Part shown: piece by piece, positions 26,155-38,650 of the stretch
How positions within the stretch are numbered: position 1 is the stretch's first letter
Layout: every line of letters begins with the position of its first letter
Source of the DNA: Hydractinia symbiolongicarpus
Taxonomy: Eukaryota; Cnidaria; Hydrozoa; Anthoathecata; Hydractiniidae
DNA: 64,000 nt
NCBI RefSeq assembly: GCF_029227915.1
Contig: NC_079876.1
Coordinates: forward strand, 5,024,001 to 5,088,000
Direction: 5' to 3'
Position numbers and translations under genes: made by a program
The notes under the pieces: generated by a model
What the model was told of the DNA's origin: nothing
The model's input: only the letters and a program-made list of their open reading frames with translations
Database searches by the model: none

Positions 26155-29100
26155 AACCGTTGTAACTCAAACGGGTTGATACTGTTAGAAAGTCAATGAA
26201 TTGTAGTTTTTGAAAATGTCGCTATTTCTTCAGCGCGCGATAACGGCTAGGATTGGTCCCACAGTAAAGGATAACTTATTTACCTAAACTTTCAAATGAA
26301 GCGCTACCACAGCGCCCAGTGTAATCGCTGAGTTCCGGCAATCACGTCAAATTAAGAAGAATGTTATTTCTTGGAGTCCAATTGTCTCATTTATCACATT
26401 TATCAGGTCACAGTCCAAAGTTAGTTCAATTAAGTCCAACAGTCAATCGTTTCATAGTTAAAAGCGATGCAACCTAGTAATATCAGAAAAATATCGCTAA
26501 ATACATGTTGGTACGAATATGTGACCTAACCGTTGAAACTATAACGGACTGGCACTTTTAGAAAGTCAATGAAATGTATTTTTTGAAACTGTGGCTATTT
26601 CTCCAGCGCGCGATAACGGCTAGGATTGGTCCCACAGTGAAACATGACTTTTTATCTTAATTTTTAATTGAAGCGCTACTGCAGCGCCCAGTGTAATCGC
26701 TGAGTTTCAGCAATCATTTCAAATTAAGAAGAATGTTTTTTCTAGGATTTCATATGTGTCATTTATCACATTGATCAAGTCACGGTCCAAAGGTAGTTCA
26801 ATTAAGTCCCACAGTCAATCGTTTCACTGTTAAAAGCGATGCAACCTAGTAATATCAAAAAAATATCGCTAAATACATGTTGGTACGAATATGTGACACA
26901 ACCGTTGTAACTGAAACGGACTGACGCCGTTAGAAAGTCATTGAAATGTAGTTCTTGAAACTGTCGCTATTTCTTCAGCGCGCGATGACGGCTAGGATTG
27001 GTTCCATAATATACAAACGACTTTTATTATCTTAATTTTTAAATGAAGCGCTACCACAGCGCCCAGTGTAATCGCTGAGTTCGGCAATCACGTCAAATTA
27101 AGAAGAATGTTATTTCTTGGAGTCCAATTGTCTCATTTATCACATTTATCAGGTCACACTCCAAAGTTAGTTCAATTAAGTCCAACAGTCAATCGTTTCA
27201 TAGTTAAAAGCGATGCAACCTAGTAATGTTAGAAAAATATCGCTAAATACATGTTGGTAAGAATATGTGACCAAACCGTTGTAACTGAAACGGACTGACA
27301 CCGTTAAAAAGTCAATGAAATGTAGTTTTTGAAGCTGTAGCTACTTCTTCAGCGCGCGATAACGGCTAGGATTGGTCCCACAGTAAAACTTGACTTATTT
27401 ATCTAATTTTTTAAATGAAGCGCTACCACAGCTCCCAGTGTAATCGCTGATTTGCGGTAATCACGTCAAATTAAGAAGAATGTTTTTTCTTGGAGTCCAT
27501 TTGTGTCATCTATCACATTGATCATGTCACAGTCCAAAGTTAGTTCAATTAAGTCCCACAGTCAATCGTTTCACTGTTAAAAGCGATGCAACCAAGTAAT
27601 ATCAGATAAATATTGCTAAATACATGTTTGTACGAATATGTGACCCAACCGTTGAAACTCCAGCGAACTGACACCGTTAGAAAGTCAATGAAATGTAGTT
27701 TTTGAAACTGTCGCTTATTCTTCAGCGCACGATAACGGCCAGGATTGGTCCCACAGTTAAAAATGACTTATTAATCTAAATTTTTAATTGAAGCGCTACC
27801 ACAGCGCCCAGTGAAATCGCTGAGTTTCGCCAATCATTTCAAATTAAGAAGAATGTTTTTTCTTGGAGTCCAATTGTCTCACTTTCACATTTATACAGTC
27901 CATAATCAGTTCAATTAAGTCTCACAGTCAATCGTTTCACTGTTAAAAGCGATGCAACCTAGTAATATCACATAAATATCGCTAAATACATGTTGGTACG
28001 AATATGTGACTCAACCGTTGTAACTCAAACGGATTGATACTGTTAGAAAGTCAATGAAATGTAGTTTTTGAAAATGTCGCTATTTCTTCAGCGCGCGATA
28101 ATGGCTAGGATTGGTCCCACAGTAAAGGATAACTTATTTACCTAAACTTTCAAATGAAGCGCTACCACAACGCCCAGTGTAATCGCTGAGTTCCGGCAAT
28201 CACGTCAAATTAAGAAGAATGTTATTTCCTGGAGTCCAATTGTCTCAATTTTCACATTTATCAGGTCACAGTCCAAAGTTAGTTATATTAAGTCCCACAG
28301 CCAATCGTTTCATTGTTAAAAGCGATGCAACCTAGTAATATCAAAAAAATATCGCTAAATACATGTTGGTACGAATATGTGACACAACCGTTGAAACTCA
28401 CTCGAACTGGCACCGTTAGAAAGTCAATGAAATGTAGTTCTTGAAACTGTCGCTATATCTTCATTGCGCGATAACGGCTAGGATTGCTCTCAGAGTTAAA
28501 AATGACTTATTAATCTAAATTTTTAAATGAAGCGCTACTACAGCGCCCAGTGTAATCGCTGAGATCCGGCAATCATGTCAAATTAAGAAGAATGTTATTT
28601 CTTGGAGTCCAATTTCCTCATTTATCACATTTATCAGGTAACAGTCCAAAGTTAGTTCAATTAAGTCCCACAGTCAATCGTTTCACTGTTAAAAGCGATG
28701 CAACCTAGTAATATCAGATAAATATCGCTAAATACATGTTGGTACGAATATGTGACCTAACCGTTGAAACTATAACGGACTGGCGCCGTTAGAAAGTCAA
28801 TGAAATGTAGTTTTTGAAACTGTTGCTATTTCTCCAGCGCGCGATAACGGCTAGGATTGGTCCCACAGTAAAGGATAACTTATTTACCTAAACTTTCAAA
28901 TGAAGCGCTACCACAGCGCCCAGTGTAATCGCTGAGTTCCGGCAATCACGTCAAATTAAGAAGAATGTTATTTCTTGGAGTCCAATTGTCTCATTTATCA
29001 CATTTATCAGGTCACAGTCCAAAGTTAGTTCAATTAAGTCCAACAGTCAATCGTTTCATAGTTAAAAGCGATGCAACCTAGTAATATCAGAAAAATATCG

Positions 29101-31190
29101 CTAAATACATGTTGGTACGAATATGTGACCTAACCGTTGAAACTATAACGGACTGGCACCGTTAGAAAGTCAATGAAATGTATTTTTTGAAACTGTGGCT
29201 ATTTCTCCAGCGCGCGATAACGGCTAGGATTGGTCCCACAGTGAAACATGACTTTTTATCTTAATTTTTAATTGAAGCGCTACTACAGCGCCCAGTGTAA
29301 TCGCTGAGTTTCAGCAGTCATTTCAAATTAAGAAGAATGTTTTTTCTTGGATTCCATATGTGTCATTTATCACATTGATCAAGTCACGGTCCGAAGGTAG
29401 TTCAATTAAGTCCCACAGTCAATCGTTTCACTGTTAAAAGCGATGCAACCTAGTAATATCAAAAAAATATCGCTAAATACATGTTGGTACGAATATGTGA
29501 CACAACCGTTGTAACTGAAACGGACTGACGCCGTTAGAAAGTCATTGAAATGTAGTTCTTGAAACTGTCGCTATTTCTTCAGCGCGCGATGACGGCTAGG
29601 ATTGGTTCCATAATATACAAACGACTTTTATTATCTTAATTTTTAAATGAAGCGCTACCACAGCGCCCAGTGTAATCGCTGAGTTCGGCAATCACGTCAA
29701 ATTAAGAAGAATGTTATTTCTTGGAGTCCAATTGTCTCATTTATCACATTTATCAGGTCACACTCCAAAGTTAGTTCAATTAAGTCCAACAGTCAATCGT
29801 TTCATAGTTAAAAGCGATGCAACCTAGTAATGTTAGAAAAATATCGCTAAATACATGTTGGTACGAATATGTGACCAAACCGTTGTAACTGAAACGGACT
29901 GACACCGTTAAAAAGTTAATGAAATGTAGTTTTTGAAGCTGTAGCTACTTCTTCAGCGCGCGATAACGGCTAGGATTGGTCCCACAGTAAAACTTGACTT
30001 ATTTATCTAATTTTTTAAATGAAGCGCTACCACAGCTCCCAGTGTAATCGCTGATTTGCGGTAATCACGTCAAATTAAGAAGAATGTTTTTTCTTGGAGT
30101 CCATTTGTGTCATCTATCACATTGATCATGTCACAGTCCAAAGTTAGTTCAATTAAGTCCCACAGTCAATCGTTTCACTGTTAAAAGCGATGCAACCAAG
30201 TAATAGATAAATATTGCTAAATACATGTTTGTACGAATATGTGACCCAACCGTTGAAACTCCAGCGAACTGACACCCTTAGAAAGTCAATGAAATGTAGT
30301 TTTTGAAACTGTCGCTTATTCTTCAGCGCACGATAACGGCCAGGATTGGTCCCACAGTTAAAAATGACTTATTAATCTAAATTTTTAATTGAAGCGCTAC
30401 CACAGCGCCCAGTGAAATCGCTGAGTTTCGCCAATCATTTCAAATTAAGAAGAATGTTTTTTCTTGGAGTCCAATTGTCTCACTTTCACATTTATACAGT
30501 CCATAATCAGTTCAATTAAGTCTCACAGTCAATCGCTTCACTGTTAAAAGCGATGCAACCTAGTAATAACACATAAATATCGCTAAATACATGTTGGTAC
30601 GAATATGTGACTCAACCGTTGTAACTCAAACGGATTGATACTGTTAGAAAGTCAATGAAATGTAGTTTTTGAAAATGTCGCTATTTCTTCAGCGCGCGAT
30701 AATGGCTAGGATTGGTCCCACAGTAAAGGATAACTTATTTACCTAAACTTTCAAATGAAGCGCTACCACAACGCCCAGTGTAATCGCTGAGTTCCGGCAA
30801 TCACGTCAAATTAAGAAGAATGTTATTTCCTGGAGTCCAATTGTCTCATTTTTCACATTTATCAGGTCACAGTCCAAAGTTAGTTATATTAAGTCCCACA
30901 GCCAATCGTTTCATTGTTAAAAGCGATGCAACCTAGTAATATCAAAAAAATATCGCTAAATACATGTTGGTACGAATATGTGACACAACCGTTGAAACTC
31001 ACTCGAACTGGCACCGTTAGAAAGTCAATGAAATGTAGTTCTTGAAACTGTCGCTATATCTTCATTGCGCGATAACGGCTAGGATTGTTCTCAGAGTTAA
31101 AAATGACTTATTAATCTAAATTTTTAAATGAAGCGCTACTACAGCGCCCAGTGTAATCGCTGAGATCCGGCAATCATGTCAAATTAAGAA
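26155..31190 (+). repeat. Shortened descendants of the 12-monomer unit (7-monomer spacing)
   Basis: The AATATACAAACG mark recurs at 27,009 and 29,613 (2,604 bp, seven monomers). The TCTCAGAG mark recurs near 28,488 and 31,089 (about 2,601 bp, reduced by a 3-bp loss at 30,204). Relative to 21,690-26,154, the monomers equivalent to 24,115-25,620 are missing between 28,590 and 28,600. The next interval, to 31,841, is 2,228 bp (six monomers), so one further monomer was lost or gained. Confidence 0.8.
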
Positions 31191-34100
31191 GAATGTTATT
31201 TCTTGGAGTCCAATTTCCTCATTTATCACATTTATCAGGTAACAGTGCAAAGTTAGTTCAATTAAGTCCCACAGTCAATCGTTTCACTGTTAAAAGCGAT
31301 GCAACCTAGTAATATCAGATAAATATCGCTAAATACATGTTGGTACGAATATGTGACCTAACCGTTGAAACTATAACGGACTGGCGCCGTTAGAAAGTCA
31401 ATGAAATGTAGTTTTTGAAACTGTCGCTATTTCTCCAGCGCGCGATCACGGCTAGGATTGGTCCCACAGTGAAACATGACTTTTTATCTTAATTTTTAAT
31501 TGAAGCGCTACTACAGCGCCCAGTGTAATCACTGAGTTTCAGCAATCATTTCAAATTAAGAAGAATGTTTTTTCTTGGATTCCATATGTGTCATTTATCA
31601 CATTGATCAGGTCACGGTCCAAAGGTAGTTCAATTAAGTCCCACAGTCAATCGTTTCACTGTTAAAAGCGATGCAACCTAGTAATATCAAAAAAATATCG
31701 CTAAATACATGTTGGTACGAATATGTGACACAACCGTTGTAACTCAAACGGACTGACGCCGTTAGAAAGTCATTGAAATGTAGTTCTTGAAACTGTCGCT
31801 ATTTCTTCAGCGCGCGATGACGGCTAGGATTGGTTCCATAATATAAAAACGACTTTTATTATCTTAATTTTTAAATGAAGCGCTACCACAGCGCCCAGTG
31901 TAATCGCTGAGTTCGGCAATCACGTCAAATTAAGAAGAATGTTATTTCTTGGAGTCCAATTGTCTCATTTATCACATTTATCAGGTCACAGTCCAAAGTT
32001 AGTTCAATTAAGTCCAACAGTCAATCGTTTCATAGTTAAAAGCGATGCAACCTAGTAATGTTAGAAAAATATCGCTAAATACATGTTGGTACGAATATGT
32101 GACCAAACCGTTGTAACTGAAACGGACTGACACCGTTAAAAAGTCAATGAAATGTAGTTTTTGAAGCTGTAGCTACTTCTTCAGCGCGCGATAACGGCTA
32201 GGATTGGTCCCACAGTATAATTTGACTTATTTATCTAATTTTTTAAATGAAGCGCTACCACAGCTCCCAGTGTAATTGCTGATTTGCGGTAATCACGTCA
32301 AATTATGAAGAATGTTTTTTCTTGGAGTCCATTTGTGTCATCTATCACATTGATCATGTCACAGTCCAAAGTTAGTTCAATTAAATCCCACAGTCAATCG
32401 TTTCACTGTTAAAAGCGATGCAACCAAGTAATATCAGATAAATATTGCTAAATACATGTTGGTACGAATATGTGACCCAACCGTTGAAACTCCAGCGAAC
32501 TGACACCGTTAGAAAGTCAATGGAATGTAGTTTTTGAAACTGTCGCTTATTCTTCAGCGCACGATAACGGCCAGGATTGGTCCCACAGTTAAAAATGACT
32601 TATTAATCTAAATTTTTAATTGAAGCGCTACCACAGCGCCCAGTGAAATCGCTGAGTTTCGGCAATCATTTCAAATTAAGAAGAATGTTTTTTCTTGGAG
32701 TCCAATTGTCTCACTTTCACATTTATAAGGTCACAGTCCATAATCAGTTCAATTAAGTCTCACAGTCAATCGCTTCACTGTTAAAAGCCATACAACTTAG
32801 TAATACCGAAAAAATATCGCTAAATACATGTTGGTACGAATATGTGACTCAACCGTTGTAACTCAAACGGATTGATACTGTTAGAAAGTCAATGAAATGT
32901 AGTTTTTGAAGCTGTAGCTACTTCTTCAGCGCACGATAACGGCCAGGATTGGTCCCACAGAAAATATGACTTATTTATTTAATTTTTTAAATGAAGTGCT
33001 ACCACAGCGCCCAGTGTAATCGCTGAGTTCCGGCAATCACGTCAAATTAAGAAGAATGTTATTTCTTGGAGTCCAATTGTCTCACTTATAACATTTATAA
33101 GGTCACGGTCCAAAATAAGTTCAATTATGTGCCACAGTCAATCGATTCATTGTTAAAAGCCATACAACCTAGTAATATCAGAAAAATATCGCTAAATACA
33201 TGTTGGTACGAATATGTGACTCAACCGTTGTAACTCAAACGGATTGATACTGTTAGAAAGTCAATGAAATGTAGTTTTTGAAACTGTCGCTATTTCTTCA
33301 TTGCGCGATAACGGCCAGGATTGGTCCCACAGTTAAAAATGACTTATTAATCTAAATTTTTAATTGAAGCGCTACCACAACGCCCAGTGTAATCTCTGAG
33401 TTCCGGCAATCATGTCAAATTAAGAAGAATGTTATTTCTTGGAGTCCAATTTCCTCATTTATCACATTTATCAGGTAACAGTCCAAAGTTAGTTCAATTA
33501 AGTCCCACAGTCAATCGTTTCACTGTTAAAAGCGATGCAACCTAGTAATATCAGATAAATATCGCTAAATACATGTTGGTACGAATATGTGACCTAACCG
33601 TTGAAACTATAACGGACTGGCACCGTTAGAAAGTCAATGAAATGTAGTTTTTGAAACTGTCGCTATTTCTCCAGCGCGCGATAACGGCTAGGATTGGTCC
33701 CACAGTGAAACATGACTTTTTATCTTAATTTTTAATTGAAGCGCTACTACAGCGCCCAGTGTAATCGCTGAGTTTCAGCAATCATTTCATATTAAGAAGA
33801 ATGTTATTTCTTGGAGTCCAATTGTCTCACTTTCACATTGATAAGGTCACAGTCCATAATCAGTTCAATTAAATCCCACAGTCAATCGTTTCACTGTTAA
33901 AAGCCACACAACCTAGTAATATCAGAAAAATATCGCTAAATACATGTTGGTACGAATATGTGACCCAACCGTTGTACCTCAAACGGATTGACACCGTTAG
34001 AAAGTCAATGAAGTGTAATTTTTGAAACTGTCGCTATTTCTTCGGTGCGCGATAACGGATAGGACTTGTCCCACAGTAAAAAACGACTTATTTATCTAAA

Positions 34101-34920
34101 TTTTGAAATAAAGCGCTATCACAACGCCCAGTGTAATCGCTAATTTCCGGCAATCACGTAAAATTAAGAAGAATGTTTTTTTCTTGGATTCCATATGTGT
34201 CATTTATCACATTGATCAGGTCACGGTCCAAAGGTAGTTCAATTAAGTCCCACAGTCAATCGTTTCACTGTTAAAAGCGATGCAACCTAGTGATATCAGA
34301 TAAATATCGCTAAATACATGTTGGTACGAAGATGTGACCTAACCGTTGAAACTCAAACGGACTGACACCGTTAAAAAGTCAATGAAATGTAGTTTTTGAA
34401 ACTGTAGCTACTTCTTCAGAGCGCTATAACGGCTAGGATTGGACCCACAGTAAAGAACGACTTATTTATCTAACTTTTTAAATGAAGCGCTACCACAGCG
34501 CCCAGTGTAATCGCTGAGTTCCGGCAATCACGTCAAATTAAGAAGAATGTGATTTCTTGGAGTCCAATTGTCTCACTTATAACATTTATAAGGTCACAGT
34601 CCAAAATCAGTTCAATTATGTGCCACAGTCAATCGTTTCACTGTTAAAAGCCATACAACCTAGTAATATCAGAAAAATATCGCTAAATACATGTTGGTAC
34701 GAATATGTGACCCAACCGTTGTAACTCAAACGGATTAACACCGTTAGAAAGTCAATGAAATGTAGTTTTTGAAACTGTCGCTATTTCTTCAGCGCGCGAT
34801 AACGGTTAGGATTGGTTCCATAATATAAAAACGACTTTTTTTTATCTTAATTTTTAAATGAAGCGCTACCACAGCGCCCAGTGTAATCGCTGAGTTCCGG
34901 CAATCATGTCAAATTAAGAA
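31191..34920 (+). repeat. Decamer block (3,730 bp), copy 1
   Basis: It starts with the GGAGTCCAATTTCCTCATTT subtype and is followed directly by a second copy. Marks at the 3,730-bp spacing include AATCACTGAG (31,528 and 35,258), GCCACACAACC (33,903 and 37,633), CATTGCGCGATAACGGCC, and GGTTAGGATTGGTTCCATAA (34,805 and 38,533; offset 3,728 after a T-run change). Copy 1 has one monomer near 32,030-32,400 that copy 2 lacks. Confidence 0.86.
33441..33812 (+). repeat. Representative full-length monomer (372 bp) with its internal anatomy
   Basis: This unit is listed to show the anatomy. It opens with GGAGTCCAATT. A short dyad ACAGT (33,507-33,511) and ACTGT (33,522-33,526) flanks the CAATCGTTTC block. 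The conserved core ATATCGCTAAATACATG follows. A second dyad is CCGTT (33,598-33,602) with AACGG (33,611-33,615), and another CCGTT lies just downstream. Next come the A/T tract around GTTTTTGAAACTG, the CpG-rich CAGCGCGCGATAACGG, and the variable module after GTCCCACAG (33,697). The hairpin GCGCT/AGCGC spans 33,741-33,755. It ends in an A+T-rich AATTAAGAAGAATG-type linker. All six frames are interrupted by stops. The choice of GGAG as unit start is arbitrary. Confidence 0.9.
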
Positions 34921-37900
34921 GAATGTTATTTCTTGGAGTCCAATTTCCTCATTTATCACATTTATCAGGTAACAGTCCAAAGTTAGTTCAATTAAGTCCC
35001 ACAGTCAATCGTTTCACTGTTAAAAGCGATGCAACCTAGTAATATCAGATAAATATCGCTAAATACATGTTGGTACGAATATGTGACCTAACCGTTGAAA
35101 CTATAACGGACTGGCGCCGTTAGAAAGTCAATGAAATGTAGTTTTTGAAACTGTCGTGATTTCTCCAGCGCGCGATAACAGCTAGGATTGGTCCCACAGT
35201 GAAACATGACTTTTTATCTTAATTTTTAATTGAAGCGCTACTACAGCGCCCAGTGTAATCACTGAGTTTCAGCAATCATTTCAAATTAAGAAGAATGTTT
35301 TTTCTTGGATTCCATATGTGTCATTTATCACATTGATCAGGTCACGGTCCAAAGGTAGTTCAATTAAGTCCCACAGTCAATCGTTTCACTGTTAAAAGCG
35401 ATGCAACCTAGTAATATCAAAAAAATATCGCTAAATACATGTTGGTACGAATATGTGACACAACCGTTGTAACTCAAACGGACTGACGCCGTTAGAAAGT
35501 CATTGAAATGTAGTTCTTGAAACTGTCGCTATTTCTTCAGCGCGCGATGACGGCTAGGATTGGTTCCATAATATAAAAACGACTTTTATTATCTTAATTT
35601 TTAAATGAAGCGCTACCACAGCGCCCAGTGTAATCGCTGAGTTCGGCAATCACGTCAAATTAAGAAGAATGTTATTTCTTGGAGTCCAATTGTCTCATTT
35701 ATCACATTTATCAGGTCACAGTCCAAAGTTAGTTCAATTAAGTCCAACAGTCAATCGTTTCATAGTTAAAAGCGATGCAACCAAGTAATATCAGATAAAT
35801 ATTGCTAAATACATGTTGGTACGAATATGTGACCCAACCGTTGAAACTCCAGCGAACTGACACCGTTAGAAAGTCAATGAAATGTAGTTTTTGAAACTGT
35901 CGCTTATTCTTCAGCGCACGATAACGGCCAGGATTGGTCCCACAGTTAAAAATGACTTATTAATCTAAATTTTTAATTGAAGCGCTACCACAGCGCCCAG
36001 TGAAATCGCTGAGTTTCGGCAATCATTTCAAATTAAGAAGAATGTTTTTTCTTGGAGTCCAATTGTCTCACTTTCACATTTATAAGGTCACAGTCCATAA
36101 TCAGTTCAATTAAGTCTCACAGTCAATCGCTTCACTGTTAAAAGCCATACAACTTAGTAATACCGAAAAAATATCGCTTAATACATGTTGGTACGAATAT
36201 GTGACTCAACCGTTGTAACTCAAACGGATTGATACTGTTAGAAAGTCAATGAAATGTAGTTTTTGAAGCTGTAGCTACTTCTTCAGCGCACGATAACGGC
36301 CAGGATTGGTCCCACAGAAAAATTGACTTATTTATTTAATTTTTTAAATGAAGTGCTACCACAGCGCCCAGTGTAATCGCTGAGTTCCGGCAATCACGTC
36401 AAATTAAGAAGAATGTTATTTCTTGGTGTCCAATTGTCTCACTTATAACATTTATAAGGTCACGGTCCAAAATAAGTTCAATTATGTGCCACAGTCAATC
36501 GATTCATTGTTAAAAGCCATACAACCTAGTAATATCAGAAAAATATCGCTAAATACATGTTGGTACGAAAATGTGACTCAACCGTTGTAACTCAAACGGA
36601 TTGATACTGTTAGAAAGTCAATGAAATGTAGTTTTTAAAAATGTCGCTATTTCTTCAGCGCGCGATAATGGCTAGGATTGGTCCCACAGTAAAGGATAAC
36701 TTATTTACCTAAACTTTCAAATGAAGCGCTACCACAACTCCCAGTGTAATCGCTGAGTTCCGGCAATCACGTCAAATTAAGAAGAATGTTATTTCCTGGA
36801 GTCCAATTGTCTCATTTTTCACATTTATCAGGTCACAGTCCAAAGTTAGTTCAATTAAGTCCCACAGCCAATAGTTTCATTGTTAAAAGCGATGCAACCT
36901 AGTAATATCAAAAAAATATCGCTAAATACATGTTGGTACGAATATGTGACACAACCGTTGAAACTCACTCGGACTGGCACCGTTAGAAAGTCAATGAAAT
37001 GTAGTTTTTGAAACTGTCGCTATTTCTTCATTGCGCGATAACGGCCAGGATTGGTCCCACAGTTAAAAATGACTTATTAATCTAAATTTTTAATTGAAGC
37101 GCTACCACAGCGCCCAGTGTAATCGCCGAGTTCCGGCAATCATGTCAAATTAAGAAGAATGTTATTTCTTGGAGTCCAATTTCCTCATTTATCACATTTA
37201 TCAGGTAACAGTCCAAAGTTAGTTCAATTAAGTCCCACAGTCAATCGTTTCACTGTTAAAAGCGATGCAACCTAGTAATATCAGATAAATATCGCTAAAT
37301 ACATGTTGGTACGAATATGTGACCTAACCGTTGAAACTATAACGGACTGGCACCGTTAGAAAGTCAATGAAATGTAGTTTTTGAAACTGTCGCTATTTCT
37401 CCAGCGCGCGATAACGGCTAGGATTGGTCCCACAGTGAAACATGACTTTTTATCTTAATTTTTAATTGAAGCGCTACTACAGCGCCCAGTGTAATCGCTG
37501 AGTTTCAGCAATCATTTCATATTAAGAAGAATGTTATTTCTTGGAGTCCAATTGTCTCACTTTCACATTGATAAGGTCACAGACCATAATCAGTTCAATT
37601 AAATCCCACAGTCAATCGTTTCACTGTTAAAAGCCACACAACCTAGTAATATCAGAAAAATATCGCTAAATACATGTTGGTACGAATATGTGACGCAACC
37701 GTTGTAACTCAAACGGATTGACACCGTTAGAAAGTCAATGAAGTGTAATTTTTGAAACTGTCGCTATTTCTTCGGTGCGCGATAACGGATAGGACTTGTC
37801 CCACAGTAAAAAACGACTTATTTATCTAAATTTTGAAATAAAGCGCTATCACAACGCCCAGTGTAATCGCTAATTTCCGGCAATCACGTAAAATTAAGAA

Positions 37901-38650
37901 GAATGTTTTTCTTGGATTCCATATGTGTCATTTATTACATTGATCAGGTCACGGTCCAAAGGTAGTTCAATTAAGTCCCACAGTCAATCGTTTCACTGTT
38001 AAAAGCGATTCAACCTAGTGATTTCAGATAAATATCGCTAAATACATGTTGGTACGAAGATGTGACCTAACCGTTGAAACTCAAATGGACTGACACCGTT
38101 AAAAAGTCAATGAAATGTAGTTTTTGAAACTGTAGCTACTTCTTCAGAGCGCGATAACGGCTAGGATTAGACCCACAGTAAAGAACGACTTATTTATCTA
38201 ACTTTTTAAATAAAGCGCTACCACAGCGCCCAGTGTAATCGCTGAGTTCCGGCAATCACGTCAAATTAAGAAGAATGTTATTTCTTGGAGTCCAATTGTC
38301 TCACTTATAACATTTATAAGGTCACAGTCCAAAATCAGTTCAATTATGTGCCACAGTCAATCGTTTCACTGTTAAAAGCCATACAACCTAGTAATATCAG
38401 ACAAATATCGCTAAATACATGTTGGTACGAATATGTGACCCAACCGTTGTAACTCAAACGGATTAACACCGTTAGAAAGTCAATGAAATGTAGTTTTTGA
38501 AACTGTCGCTATTTCTTCAGCGCGCGATAACGGTTAGGATTGGTTCCATAATATAAAAACGACTTTTTTTTATCTTAATTTTTAAATGAAGCGCTACCAC
38601 AGCGCCCAGTGTAATCGCTGAGTTCCGGCAATCATGTCAAATTAAGAAGA
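34921..38650 (+). repeat. Decamer block (3,730 bp), copy 2
   Basis: Partner of 31,191-34,920. It lacks the monomer found near 32,030-32,400 in copy 1: the text jumps from CATAGTTAAAAGCGATGC to AACCAAGTAATATCAG near 35,780. It holds an extra monomer at about 36,550-36,930. The two changes cancel, so the spacing stays at ten monomers. Confidence 0.85.

Noticed and set aside
33441-33812. The 372-bp unit as an ancient dimer of two 186-bp halves
   Set aside because: Only short similarities such as GTCCCACAG (33,502 and 33,697, 195 bp apart) were seen, with no extended half-to-half alignment. The dinucleosome idea rests on length alone.
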